From the NCBI GenBank assembly GCA_964003245.1, contig CAXFIU010000001.1, forward strand, positions 69,926 to 133,925: 64,000 nucleotides of DNA. Reading direction: 5' to 3'. Both the position numbers and the translations under genes were made by a program. The notes under the pieces were generated by a model, which worked only from the letters and a program-made list of their open reading frames with translations, was not told the origin of the DNA and made no database searches. The stretch comes from MGIIb-O2 sp964003245. Its GTDB lineage: Archaea; Thermoplasmatota; Poseidoniia; Poseidoniales; Thalassarchaeaceae. Shown here piece by piece: positions 43,586-52,930 of the stretch. How positions within the stretch are numbered: the stretch's first letter is position 1; the number at the start of each line of letters is the position of its first letter.

Positions 43586-44377
43586 TTACTGATTCTTTAT
43601 TATTTTAATCTCACCATTTTGATTAATTTCAACCGCATCTCCGTCTTCTAACTGATAAACTTCTTTTGGCAAATTAGGCGCTTGAAATCCTTCTGAATTT
43701 TTTCTTGAGCTAGCATAATTATGCGTTACTAGAATTAAGCTTTCAGGAAACTTATTTGAGAATTCTACTACGTTACTAGGTGTATAGTGATAAGGAAAAT
43801 CTCCTATATCTGGCATCCCCATTTCAAGTATTACAATATCAGCATTTTCTGCTCTCTTCTCAATTTCTATACAAGGGCCAGAATCTCCACAGTGTAATAT
43901 TTTGATTCCAGATTTATGAGTTAATTCATATCCATGGGGGTCAGTTTCAGGAGTATGACAAACAGGAAATCTTTCAAAACTCCAATCGGTTCCCGATAGT
44001 TCAAAACTTTCTTCTTCATACCAGTATGCCATATCTCCAATTTCTTCTAAGCTCCCTGGGAATCCTACATTGCATAAATTTGAGAGTTTCTCTTTTCCTC
44101 CTGGTCTGAGATATATTTTCAGTTCATGTTCTAGCATAGGGTCTGAAATATATTTTCTTTCAAGCATGAAGAATGGAAATCCGAATGTATGATCTGCATG
44201 CCAGTGAGTGAATAATAAATGTTCTATATCTGAAGTTTTCATACCTTTTCTTCGGAGTTGTGTAATTAAAGTTGGAGGGGTATCAATCAAAATTTTCTCA
44301 TCAATAAGAGTCAATGCATGGAGTCTTCCAAACGGGGTGAAAGCGTTTCCAGTGCCCAAGAAGTCGATGCGAATCAC
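43586..44377 (-). CDS. Metallo-beta-lactamase-fold hydrolase (RNase Z-like)
   Basis: 263 residues, GTG start at 44377. N-terminus RIDFLGTGNAFTPFGRLHA is typical of RNase Z-like MBL proteins; the metal motif is FTHWHADHTFG (HxHxDH), followed by CHTPETDPHGYEL, the HCGDSGPC Asp ligand and VTHNYA (last His). It lacks the tRNase Z exosite insert at its expected place, so phosphodiesterase, lactonase or sulfatase activity is as likely as tRNA processing. Catalytic residues look intact. Confidence 0.85.
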   Translation of the reverse strand: MIRIDFLGTGNAFTPFGRLHALTLIDEKILIDTPPTLITQLRRKGMKTSDIEHLLFTHWHADHTFGFPFFMLERKYISDPMLEHELKIYLRPGGKEKLSNLCNVGFPGSLEEIGDMAYWYEEESFELSGTDWSFERFPVCHTPETDPHGYELTHKSGIKILHCGDSGPCIEIEKRAENADIVILEMGMPDIGDFPYHYTPSNVVEFSNKFPESLILVTHNYASSRKNSEGFQAPNLPKEVYQLEDGDAVEINQNGEIKIIKNQ

Positions 44378-44500
44378 GACTCTCGACTATACACCTAAGA
44401 CTTGATTTAATCGCTCCGAAGATGATAGAACTTCACTCATCTTTAGACATCTATTCATAAACATGTTTCAACTCGGATAGTTCAACTGTCTTGAGGTTTT

Positions 44501-46345
44501 ATGATGTCTGGCGCTCGTTCGATTTTAATTTTATATGGCTCGCAATCAGGTAATTCAGAAGAAGTCGCAATCCAAACTGGCAATGCGGCTTTGAAACATG
44601 ACTTACAGCCGACAGTAAGGGCTATGGATGAAATATCAATTTCTGATATTCCTAAGCAGACAAGGGTATTAGTTTGTTGCAGTACTTGGGGTGACGGAGA
44701 ACAGCCAGATAATGCTGAAGATCTTTGGGAGGCAGCAAATAATGAAGATATCGAATCACTAAATGGCCTACATTATTCCGTATTGGCCTTAGGTGATTCT
44801 TCATATGACTTATTTTGCGAATCCGGAAAAGAATGGGATAAATGGTTTGAGTCTAAAGGCGCTACAAGAATACATGATAGAGTTGATTGTGATGTTGATT
44901 TTGAAGAGCCTGCACAAATTTGGTCAGATTCTGTACTCGTGAAGATGGCAAAAATTGAAGATCGAGACATTCCAATCGAAACTGATGCTATTGACGAAAC
45001 TACTGTAGTTGATGATGAAATTGAAGAAGTAATAGTAGCTCCTGTAGTCAAAGAGAAACCAGTTAAGTCGGAATGGAGTGCAAAGAATCCTTACACCTCT
45101 TACTTAACAGAAAATTATATTCTAAATGGTGAAGGTTCAGGAAAAGAAACTCGACACATTGTTTTCGATTTAGGAAAATCAGGGCTAGAATACAAAGCGG
45201 GAGATGCTCTAGGAGTTGTGCCAATTTGTCCGCCAGAGATTGTTTCCGAACTTCTTTCAATTGGCGGTTTTACAGGTGATGAAGAAGTTGAGACAAATCT
45301 TGGAGTATGTAGTTTACGTGAAGCACTTTCAACGAGATATGAAGTTCACAGAGTTTCTAAAAAATGGATTGAAAATTTAGGCTCTAAGGTAGTTAGTGAT
45401 GATGGTTCTATTGAGATTAGAATTGTTAGTAGGGATAGAGTTTCAACATCTGATGGAAGTTCAGTAATTAATTGGAAAGGTTCGGGCGAGGAGGGAGATA
45501 CACCTTCTGGTTATTCTCAAATCATGTCGCCTAATGATTCAACGGAAGTACTTTGGAAAAAATTAACTTCTGATTCAAAAGAAATGGAAGACTATATCTG
45601 GACAAGAGATTATATCGACACTCTTAGAGATTTCAGCAATCTATCATTTTCTCCTCAGGAATTTATAGATGGAATGGATCGTTTGAAGCCAAGATTGTAT
45701 TCTATTGCCAGTAGTCCTGAACATGAGCCCGGAACTGTACATCTGACTGTTGGAATAGTAAGATATAGCCATCATGATAGAGATAGAGCAGGATTAACAA
45801 CTGGATATCTCTCAGATAGATGCCTTCCTCGTGTAACTCCTATTGGAGTTTTTATGTCTCCAACAAGATCTTTTATACTTCCAGAAAATGGTGATGTGGA
45901 TTGTATAATGGTTGGTCCCGGTACGGGGATTGCTCCGTTTAGAGCATTTTTACAACAGAGAGATTTGAATGGTGACAAGGGGAGAAATTGGTTATTCTTC
46001 GGCGATTGGACTGAATCAGGAGAATATTACTACAAAGAAGAAATGGATGATTGGAAAGAAAGAGGAGTACTTACCAAGCATGATCTCGCTTGGTCTCGTG
46101 ACAGTTCTGAGAAAGTATATGTTCAACATCTAATGAAAAAGAATGGTTCAGAAATCTGGAATTGGATTAATGGGGGTGGATATTTCTATGTTTGTGGAGA
46201 TAAATCTCGTATGGCTAAAGATGTTCATCAAACATTGATTGATATTTGTTCTGAGCATGGTGGCATGAATCCTGAAGAAGCCAAATCATTTGTTGAAGAT
46301 ATAATGATGAAGAAAGAAAAAAGATATCTGAGAGATGTATATTAA
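44501..46345 (+). CDS. Diflavin NADPH reductase (CysJ/cytochrome P450 reductase-like)
   Basis: 614 residues with three domains. Flavodoxin domain (about 1-150) with LYGSQSGNSEEVA and GDGEQPDNAEDL. FAD domain (about 200-430) with RLYSIASSPEHEPG for FAD binding. NADPH domain with VGPGTGIAPFRAFLQQR and the C-terminal FYVCGDKSRMAKDVHQTL, ending in an aromatic Tyr (YLRDVY) as in the family. Transfers electrons from NADPH through FAD and FMN. Sulfite reductase hemoprotein is not adjacent; a role as partner to the BoxB-like oxygenase 13 kb away is possible but unproven. TGAGGT at 44492 is a ribosome site for ATG 44501 or 44504. Confidence 0.88.
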   Translation: MMSGARSILILYGSQSGNSEEVAIQTGNAALKHDLQPTVRAMDEISISDIPKQTRVLVCCSTWGDGEQPDNAEDLWEAANNEDIESLNGLHYSVLALGDSSYDLFCESGKEWDKWFESKGATRIHDRVDCDVDFEEPAQIWSDSVLVKMAKIEDRDIPIETDAIDETTVVDDEIEEVIVAPVVKEKPVKSEWSAKNPYTSYLTENYILNGEGSGKETRHIVFDLGKSGLEYKAGDALGVVPICPPEIVSELLSIGGFTGDEEVETNLGVCSLREALSTRYEVHRVSKKWIENLGSKVVSDDGSIEIRIVSRDRVSTSDGSSVINWKGSGEEGDTPSGYSQIMSPNDSTEVLWKKLTSDSKEMEDYIWTRDYIDTLRDFSNLSFSPQEFIDGMDRLKPRLYSIASSPEHEPGTVHLTVGIVRYSHHDRDRAGLTTGYLSDRCLPRVTPIGVFMSPTRSFILPENGDVDCIMVGPGTGIAPFRAFLQQRDLNGDKGRNWLFFGDWTESGEYYYKEEMDDWKERGVLTKHDLAWSRDSSEKVYVQHLMKKNGSEIWNWINGGGYFYVCGDKSRMAKDVHQTLIDICSEHGGMNPEEAKSFVEDIMMKKEKRYLRDVY

Positions 46346-46404
46346 TTAGACAAATCAATCTTTTTATTCCGATGCAATCATAGTGTATCTTTGCGTGCCA
46401 GTGA

Positions 46405-47751
46405 ATGATGTTTAGGAGAGTCCTCATTGCGAATCGCGGTGAAATAGCTCTGAGAATTATCCGTTCACTACACTCTCTCGGCATAGAGGCGGTAATGATT
46501 TATGGCCGAGAAGATCGTATTTCTACACCTGTTAGATTAGCTGATGAGTCAGTATATATCCCTAGAGATGACCCTTTAGCATCATATTTAGATATCGAAG
46601 CAATAGTTTCTGCTGCTAAGGATGTTGGCGCAGATGCTGTTCATCCTGGTTATGGATTTCTGGCAGAAAATCCTACTTTTGCTCGAAGGTTATCGGAAGA
46701 AGGTATTGTTTTTATAGGTCCAAGTTCAGATGTTCTAAAGTTATTAGGTGACAAGATTACAGCTAGAGAAGCCATGGTTAAGGCAGGTCTGCCTGTAGCC
46801 AAAGGTTCACCAGGTCCTATTTCTAATCCTGAAGAAGCATCTTTAATCGCCACTGATATTGGTTTTCCAGTAATTATCAAGGCTGCCGCAGGAGGTGGAG
46901 GAATTGGAATGCAAGTAGTCGAATCAGAAGACGAATTTGAGTCTGCTATGAAATTATGTCAGGGTCGTGCTTTATCTGCTTTCGGAGATGATAGAGTATT
47001 CTTAGAGAAATTTATTGAAGGCGCTCAACATATTGAGTTCCAAGTACTAGGAGATGGTAAAGATGCGGTTCATTTTGGAGAAAGATTTTGTTCAATACAA
47101 AGAAGACATCAGAAGATACTGGAAGAAGGGCCATGGTTATCAGATGAAATCAGGAAAGAAATTGGAGACAAGGTAGTAGCAGGAGCCAAAGCTGTAGGTT
47201 ATTGCGGCTTAGCAACATTTGAATTTTTAAGAGACTCTAGAGGAGATTTCTATTTCTTAGAAGTAAATCCTAGAGTTCAAGTTGAGCACACAGTAACTGA
47301 AATGATTACTGGAACTGATCTGGTCTCAATGGGAATTAGAGTTGCCTCGGGAGAATCAATAAAATTGATTCAAGATGATATTCAAATCAGAGGTCACGCT
47401 ATTCAAGTGCGTTTGAATGCAGAGAACCCCGTTACTCTATCCCCTTCACCAGGGAAATTATGGGAATGCCATTGGCCCGGTGGCCCTGGTGTAAGAATTG
47501 ACACTCATGCACATACGGGATATGATATGCCCGCTTCATTCGATAGTTTACTTGCTAAATTGATTGTTTGGGCACCAACAAGAGAAGAATCTATTTCTAA
47601 ATTAATCGCTGCTTTACATGAAATTAAATTGTTAGGTGTCGATACTCTGATACCTTTACATCTTGCCATTCTATCTGAAAATGACTTCCGTAAAAGAGAT
47701 ATTACCATACATTATCTCGAAGAACACCCAAACCTACTATCGGGAGGCTAG
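46405..47751 (+). CDS. accC: Biotin carboxylase (AccC-type)
   Basis: 448 residues. Carboxylates biotin on a carrier protein using ATP and bicarbonate. Complete: VLIANRGEIALRIIRSLHSLGIE, the DAVHPGYGFLAENPTFA part, the ATP-grasp glycine loop KAAAGGGGIGMQVV, EKFIEGAQHIEFQVLGD, ERFCSIQRRHQK and EVNPRVQVEHTVTE. No biotin carrier domain is attached and none is adjacent, so the carrier and carboxyltransferase must be elsewhere. Start ATG 46405 or 46408. It is followed by pfkB with a three-base gap. Confidence 0.93.
   Translation: MMFRRVLIANRGEIALRIIRSLHSLGIEAVMIYGREDRISTPVRLADESVYIPRDDPLASYLDIEAIVSAAKDVGADAVHPGYGFLAENPTFARRLSEEGIVFIGPSSDVLKLLGDKITAREAMVKAGLPVAKGSPGPISNPEEASLIATDIGFPVIIKAAAGGGGIGMQVVESEDEFESAMKLCQGRALSAFGDDRVFLEKFIEGAQHIEFQVLGDGKDAVHFGERFCSIQRRHQKILEEGPWLSDEIRKEIGDKVVAGAKAVGYCGLATFEFLRDSRGDFYFLEVNPRVQVEHTVTEMITGTDLVSMGIRVASGESIKLIQDDIQIRGHAIQVRLNAENPVTLSPSPGKLWECHWPGGPGVRIDTHAHTGYDMPASFDSLLAKLIVWAPTREESISKLIAALHEIKLLGVDTLIPLHLAILSENDFRKRDITIHYLEEHPNLLSGG
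47742..47747 (+). promoter_or_regulatory. Shine-Dalgarno GGGAGG fixing the TTG start of the PfkB gene
   Basis: GGGAGG lies seven bases before the TTG at 47755 and overlaps the end of the biotin carboxylase gene. No ATG is available near the conserved N-terminus MDIVIVGSIGYD, so this site supports a genuine TTG start. Confidence 0.7.
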
Positions 47752-47754
47752 ATT

Positions 47755-48720
47755 TTGGATATAGTAATTGTTGGCAGTATAGGTTATGATGACATTTCTA
47801 CTCCTGAAGCCAAAGGTTCAGATCTTCTAGGGGGTGCTGCAACATATGCTGGGCTATCTGCTGCATTCCATAGATCAGATGATATTTCTAATAATCCAAA
47901 TATAGGAATAGTTAGTGCAGTAGGTAATGATTTTTCTCCATCTGATCAACTAAGATTAGAATCAGCAGGTCTTAATTTGGCAGGCGTTGAAATGAGAAAC
48001 GGTGAGACCTTTCGTTGGTCTGGTAGGTATCAAGATTCAATGGAAGATGCTGAAACGATTTCCACTGATGTCAATGTGTTAGAAAATTTTAATCCCGAAG
48101 TTCCAAACTCTTGGACTACACCTGAGATACTATTCTGTGCAAACACCCATCCTGCAACACAAGTATCTGTTCTTGATCAATGTCCTAGTGCAATTATAAC
48201 TGCTTTAGATAGTTTCATGTTGTGGATTAATTCTGAAAAGGTCAAATTATCTGAGGCACTTCGTAAGGTCGATATTGCTATATTAAATGAAGAAGAAGTT
48301 TGTGCTATTGCCGGAGATAAAATTCTTCCTCGAGCCATAAGTTCAATCCAGTCTGGAGCCGCTTTGTTTGGTGGAGAAAGTGCAGGGCCGGGTCCTAGAT
48401 GTGTAATTGTGAAAAGAGGAAGTGGAGGAGTAATTGGTAAATTCCCATTTGGTTTAATTTCTCTTCCAGCATATCCAATTAGCAATGTAGTAGATCCAAC
48501 AGGATGTGGCGACTCATTTGCTGGGGCATTCTTAGCAAATATTTCGGGCAGAGAAGGCGCATTGAATGATATTGAAGTAATTCGTAATGCTCTAGTTCAT
48601 GCTACAGTAACTGCTTCCTTTACCTTAGGAGGATTGGGTTGCTCCAGTATTTCAAAGCTAGAACGTGGCCAATATCATGCTCGAGTAGATAGATATAGAA
48701 GAATAGTTGGATTAACTTAA
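47755..48720 (+). CDS. PfkB-family carbohydrate/nucleoside kinase
   Basis: 321 residues. GSDLLGGAATYAGLSAA is the first PfkB signature region and VVDPTGCGDSFAGAFLANIS the second, with the catalytic Asp in GCGDSF. Uses ATP to phosphorylate a sugar or nucleoside. Insertion of an unusual acidic loop RYQDSMEDAETISTDV. The substrate cannot be told from sequence. Starts with TTG behind a strong ribosome site, and its stop overlaps the convergent gene. Confidence 0.88.
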   Translation: MDIVIVGSIGYDDISTPEAKGSDLLGGAATYAGLSAAFHRSDDISNNPNIGIVSAVGNDFSPSDQLRLESAGLNLAGVEMRNGETFRWSGRYQDSMEDAETISTDVNVLENFNPEVPNSWTTPEILFCANTHPATQVSVLDQCPSAIITALDSFMLWINSEKVKLSEALRKVDIAILNEEEVCAIAGDKILPRAISSIQSGAALFGGESAGPGPRCVIVKRGSGGVIGKFPFGLISLPAYPISNVVDPTGCGDSFAGAFLANISGREGALNDIEVIRNALVHATVTASFTLGGLGCSSISKLERGQYHARVDRYRRIVGLT

Positions 48721-50444
48721 TTCAATCTTTTAATTCCTTTCAGATGCCCTTTATCATTACTATTAGATGTTCTACGCATTTGATTAAATCTTAGCATTGG
48801 TTGTTCACTATTCAATTCTGTTGGGCTATGTTCCTCTCCTCTGGAAACTCTATTCACCACCTTTTCTAATGCATCTTTGGCTGAAGATGGTTCAGTAGTA
48901 TTTATTCTTCTAAGTCTATTATTTATATCTGCTTGATGTTCTTGGTCACTTCTAATTCTTAGATGTTGTTTTGACTGGAATCTTGCGCCTTCACTTGCTT
49001 CAATGCCATCAGGGTCACCATATTCTGATGAATAATCTAATTCTCTTCTCTCATAATTGCGATGTCTTGGAACTAGTAATCTTTCAATCAAACTCAATGT
49101 ATTCTTCTTCTTTATAGGCTGCTTTCTTAGAGAAACTTTTCCATCTCCATATGAATTTGCAATTCTAGATAATCCTGGATATTCTCCTAAATCAGTCGGT
49201 GCAGGCAAAGATGCAATAATTTCTGCCTTTCTATTTAATGACTGTTGTGCTTTCGCTCTTTTTACTAAACCAGGTCTACATTCATTTCTAACTGCTTCAT
49301 CAGTAGGTGCTGGTAACGATATTGAATAATTATTCATAGGGCTACGATTCAGTCCATTGGCAACTCTAATCATTTCAGCACTCGACATACTTCTTTTTTC
49401 ACTCGTTTCTTCAGTAGAATATTCCGAACCAAAAATTGAATTTATATTTTCATTATCTTGATGATGATTTGAAATATATTGTTCAGGTGCGATAGTTTTC
49501 TCTGGAGATGAGTAGTTTACAGGTTCATTAAATGATGATTTGGCAGGTTCAGAATCGAAAATACCCCCTGCTTCAAATCCAAATCCGAAAATATCTGTTT
49601 CCATTGTTTCTGTGGTATCTTCTAGTGATGGCTCTAAAAGACTCCCTGGTTTCTTTTCATTATACCATTCGGGTTCATTTCTACCCCAAGTTTGCTGATA
49701 AGCAGAGGGCTTCTGAGTAACTTCATTATAGCCAATATCTGGAATTATAGGTGTACTAAATTCATCTTCAATTAAAGAATCATGATTATCAAATAACTGA
49801 ATATTATTTTCTTCGAAATTATTTTTGAATCTTGATTCAGGTATACTGGCAAAACTTCCTCCTAATTGTGAATCCGCATTTACATCGGGTACTAAATCGT
49901 TAACAGAAGGTGCATTCAAAAGGGCTTTAGGAATTACATTTGCTTTATTTTCATGTCTAAACTCTCTTTCTAAAATATTCTTCGCGTCTCTCACTGACTG
50001 ACCATTACTAACTTTTTCAATCATCATATGGACTTTCAACAAAACTTCTTGATCATTTAATCTTGATTGGATGATATGTCTATCGCCAATATTAGTTTCA
50101 ATTACTAATGCTGGTGTTTTGAATATAAAGTGAGATAATACTGAGAGCCCCCCTAATAGAGAAACTGCATAACCCAATGGTGGAATTAGTATTGTAGCAC
50201 CAAGATAGCATGCCGCAGACCCCCAAATTATTATTCCTCCAGGGATTGTGGGGATATCGATTGATCTTGTTCTTGAAATAGATGCTAAATCTAATTTAAT
50301 CCCTTTCCTTACATCATTAGAAAGCACTAGCTGACGCTGGGTTATTTCTATCCTGAACTTGCCCCTTACCCCAACCAAAGAGAGGTTGCCGAACGTTGCC
50401 GACTCTCCCTCATCCGGTCGGGCATTACGCCCGAACGTGTGCAT
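48717..50444 (-). CDS. Membrane protein with long disordered tail, unknown
   Basis: 575 residues. The N-terminal part (about 20-60) is a small beta domain (LSLVGVRGKFRIEITQRQLVLS), then two close membrane helices (about 68-110, IIIWGSAACYLGATIL and PLGYAVSLLGGLSVL), another beta stretch (LVIETNIGDRHIIQSRL), and about 400 residues that look disordered and rich in Asn, Ser and Glu. SLPAPTD occurs twice, about 50 residues apart. The last 130 residues are basic. The N-terminal part resembles a PH-like domain of bacterial membrane proteins, but no assignment is safe. Confidence 0.7.
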   Translation of the reverse strand: MHTFGRNARPDEGESATFGNLSLVGVRGKFRIEITQRQLVLSNDVRKGIKLDLASISRTRSIDIPTIPGGIIIWGSAACYLGATILIPPLGYAVSLLGGLSVLSHFIFKTPALVIETNIGDRHIIQSRLNDQEVLLKVHMMIEKVSNGQSVRDAKNILEREFRHENKANVIPKALLNAPSVNDLVPDVNADSQLGGSFASIPESRFKNNFEENNIQLFDNHDSLIEDEFSTPIIPDIGYNEVTQKPSAYQQTWGRNEPEWYNEKKPGSLLEPSLEDTTETMETDIFGFGFEAGGIFDSEPAKSSFNEPVNYSSPEKTIAPEQYISNHHQDNENINSIFGSEYSTEETSEKRSMSSAEMIRVANGLNRSPMNNYSISLPAPTDEAVRNECRPGLVKRAKAQQSLNRKAEIIASLPAPTDLGEYPGLSRIANSYGDGKVSLRKQPIKKKNTLSLIERLLVPRHRNYERRELDYSSEYGDPDGIEASEGARFQSKQHLRIRSDQEHQADINNRLRRINTTEPSSAKDALEKVVNRVSRGEEHSPTELNSEQPMLRFNQMRRTSNSNDKGHLKGIKRLN

Positions 50445-50538
50445 CCAGCCCGCGAGTTACTCATTAACGATATAATAACTCGGTTTGTTGAGTATAAATT
50501 CATGTTAATTATTGAGGGTTTTTTCACATGCCGTTTTA

Positions 50539-51513
50539 TTACAAAACTGTAGTTCCAATTATCCTCATGGGGCCAGCATCTAATTGGGTAATAATTATTG
50601 GAGGGCTGTATTCTTTTCTTGTCCATAATGGCACCTCCCAATCAACAGTCAAATTTGGTCCTTCAATATTTTTTATCCTACCTACAATAAATTGCATATC
50701 TACTGCGGCATGTATAACATCACCGATTTGTAAAATTCTTTTCTGAAATGGTGCTTTAATAATACTAAATGTTGATGATAAATTTCTATTCAATACATTC
50801 GAATCAGTATGCACGACCATGCAACCTCTATGAAGAGCCTCCTCTCTCAGATTCCTTATTGCCAAGCCAACCCTATCTCCTGAAACAGCAGTTTCTACAT
50901 CATCATCCATAACTTGTAAACTTCGTACGATTCCATTTTCATCTGCAGGCAATACTTGGATTGTATCATGTTTTGAAACAGAGCCAGATTGTACGTAACC
51001 TATTGCTACTAACCCCACTCCTTTTACATTAAAAAATTGGTCAACAGGTAGAATTAATGAAGAATCTTCTCGCTCAAGATTATCCATTAAAGAAAATAAT
51101 TTTTCACGAATGCTGTGTTCATCTGGTAAACTCTCTAATAATTCCCAGTTCTTCAATCCAGACTGTTCTAGAATAATTCTTACTTGATCGGGGTCAACCC
51201 AATCTCCAGCTTGGGAATTAATAATTACTAATCCTTTCTCTATTTTAGCACATCCAAATGATACACATATCTCCCCTAATGCAGAATCAACCTTTGATAT
51301 CTCGATTATTCCTACTTTAGCCACATTTAATACCGAAAGTAGTGGTCTTATTTTTTCTGGATGTTTCAGAGGTCTAAGTAATGAAATAATTCCTATTTCT
51401 CCATTTCTTTCCTCTTTATACACATAAGATTCAATGTCTCTAACATCTCCTTTTTTAGCAATTTTTTTTGCTAATGATTCTGAACCAACAAAGGCAACAT
51501 TGAGTACAGGCAT
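50539..51513 (-). CDS. EF-Tu/SelB-like protein without a functional GTPase P-loop
   Basis: 324 residues from ATG 51513. The C-terminal about 170 residues have EF-Tu domain 2 features: LPVDQFFNVKGVGLVAIGYVQSGSV, then HDTIQVLPADENGIVRSLQVMDDDVETAVSGDRVGLAIRN, and a domain 3-like beta barrel. The N-terminal about 150 residues occupy the G-domain place (VLNVAFVGSESLAKKIAKKGDVRDIE) but lack GHVDHGKT, DxPGH and NKxD, so it cannot bind GTP normally. Similar truncated elongation-factor paralogues occur in archaea. Ribosome or tRNA binding is a guess. Confidence 0.75.
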   Translation of the reverse strand: MPVLNVAFVGSESLAKKIAKKGDVRDIESYVYKEERNGEIGIISLLRPLKHPEKIRPLLSVLNVAKVGIIEISKVDSALGEICVSFGCAKIEKGLVIINSQAGDWVDPDQVRIILEQSGLKNWELLESLPDEHSIREKLFSLMDNLEREDSSLILPVDQFFNVKGVGLVAIGYVQSGSVSKHDTIQVLPADENGIVRSLQVMDDDVETAVSGDRVGLAIRNLREEALHRGCMVVHTDSNVLNRNLSSTFSIIKAPFQKRILQIGDVIHAAVDMQFIVGRIKNIEGPNLTVDWEVPLWTRKEYSPPIIITQLDAGPMRIIGTTVL

Positions 51514-51571
51514 AATTATCCGAAGAGTCATCCCTTGTTGAAAGGAACGGTGGATTGAATTAGTAAATTGA

Positions 51572-52021
51572 TTAACTCATTGCATCTCTAGCTTTTTGTG
51601 CAGATTTCCACAATTCTTTTTCTTCTTCTGTTTTTGGCTCAAATTGAGGTATATTAATCGCTTTCATATCCCTATCGATTGCAACCATAAAGAAGAATCC
51701 CGAACATATCTCTTCACCTATCCATTCTGATCTTGACAATCTGCATGAGATTACGTGTATCCCTGCAGTTCTCGGGGACGTCCAAACAACTCTTGCGGTA
51801 GTTCTAATTACATCTCCCTGATATGCAGGTCTTCTAAATTTTAATGCATCAACAGAGATAGTAACAAAGTTCCTATGAGCAAATTTAGATGCTGCCATTC
51901 CTGCTGCTGTATCCATAATTGACATTAATCTTCCACCGAATAATGTGTCTAGTGCATTTGTGTCTCCTGGAAACACCTCATTTAGTTGAATTACTGGGTC
52001 TGTCGAATAGGCCTCGTTCAT
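51572..52021 (-). CDS. Hotdog-fold acyl-CoA thioesterase
   Basis: 149 residues from ATG 52021 (the longer reading starts at 52039). Single hotdog domain of the YciA/BACH type: VFPGDTNALDTLFGGRLMSIMDTAAGMAA (catalytic Asp/Asn region), HRNFVTISVDALKFRRPAYQGDVI, and a strand WTSPRTAGIHVISCRL. Releases free acids from acyl-CoA. It ends about 33 bases behind the start of the EF-Tu-like gene. Could clean up CoA intermediates from the acyl-CoA cluster; this is only suggestive. Confidence 0.85.
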   Translation of the reverse strand: MNEAYSTDPVIQLNEVFPGDTNALDTLFGGRLMSIMDTAAGMAASKFAHRNFVTISVDALKFRRPAYQGDVIRTTARVVWTSPRTAGIHVISCRLSRSEWIGEEICSGFFFMVAIDRDMKAINIPQFEPKTEEEKELWKSAQKARDAMS

Positions 52022-52133
52022 GTCTATCGTCCCTCTCAAATCCTCATCAAACTTGAACCCATCATATTATTTTATCAATTTAGGGACATTTTCTGACCGT
52101 TGTATTCAATCCTAGATACCGTTTCGGATAGGC

Positions 52134-52928
52134 ATGGACATGCCAGCCTTAGTATGGGATGAGTTTCATTTTAATGACTCAGATGGGGGAAAAATCATTT
52201 TCTGGCCCCATATTCCTTGTATCCGTATGCCAGTCAAGTTACGTTCACATTCTAATTTTCATGGTGTAGCTTTTATGACCTCATCAATCGATCTTAATTC
52301 TTGGATAATGGAAGACAAACAAGAGAAAGAAAGTCCAGGTGTCCATAGAGACTCAGCTATTGCTTCAGGTACTGTTTTAGGACGTTTGATGACTGACTTA
52401 AATGAACTGGATTTAGATGGCCCAGTAATCCCTGATCCTGAACAATTGCGTTTACTTTTACATGCTAGAAACTCAAGAGGAGGTCTTCCAATTTATGCAA
52501 TTGAACCTGACCTTGAAGATGAGAAATGGGTTGATTGGCAAATAAAAAGTGCTGATCAACAAGTTACTTACTCTAATCTAATCCTAACATTGACAACTGG
52601 TAGGAGATGGAAAAAGATAAGAAAGAATGCAATTAAATCAGTAAAAAGTTCTAAGTTAGTCAATGCAGATATGGGGGCCGCCTCTGCATCTTGTTTGACT
52701 TGGTGGATAGAAGAACAGCGAGGTATTTCTGAAGAATTACAAAATCTTAGGGATGAAAGGTTTGTTTCAAGGATTAGGGGGGCGCTAGCAAATCTCAGAA
52801 ATAATATGAGCAATTCAGTTTCAGAAGAATTAACTTTGATGGTACCTATTCATCAGGCATGGTTACCTTCAATAAGAAAAGCGATTACTTCATGTACGAA
52901 TGTTGAGGAGATAACTCCGGAGGAATGA
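52134..52928 (+). CDS. Conserved hypothetical protein
   Basis: 264 residues, no firm family. The N-terminal half is beta-rich, the middle mixed, and the C-terminus has RFVSRIRGALANLRNNMSN then LTLMVPIHQAWLPSIRKAI, a faint echo of TraB/PrgY proteins (RDxxMAxxL ... GHLPGI) but without their GxGH. It overlaps the next gene's ribosome site, so it is first in a three-gene operon ending in the TatD-like hydrolase. Confidence 0.6.
   Translation: MDMPALVWDEFHFNDSDGGKIIFWPHIPCIRMPVKLRSHSNFHGVAFMTSSIDLNSWIMEDKQEKESPGVHRDSAIASGTVLGRLMTDLNELDLDGPVIPDPEQLRLLLHARNSRGGLPIYAIEPDLEDEKWVDWQIKSADQQVTYSNLILTLTTGRRWKKIRKNAIKSVKSSKLVNADMGAASASCLTWWIEEQRGISEELQNLRDERFVSRIRGALANLRNNMSNSVSEELTLMVPIHQAWLPSIRKAITSCTNVEEITPEE
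52919..52923 (+). promoter_or_regulatory. Shine-Dalgarno GGAGG selecting the start at 52931
   Basis: GGAGG ends only one base before an ATG at 52925 but seven bases before the ATG at 52931, so the second ATG is the likely start. The site lies inside the last codons of the upstream gene, giving translational coupling. Confidence 0.7.
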
Positions 52929-52930
52929 TT

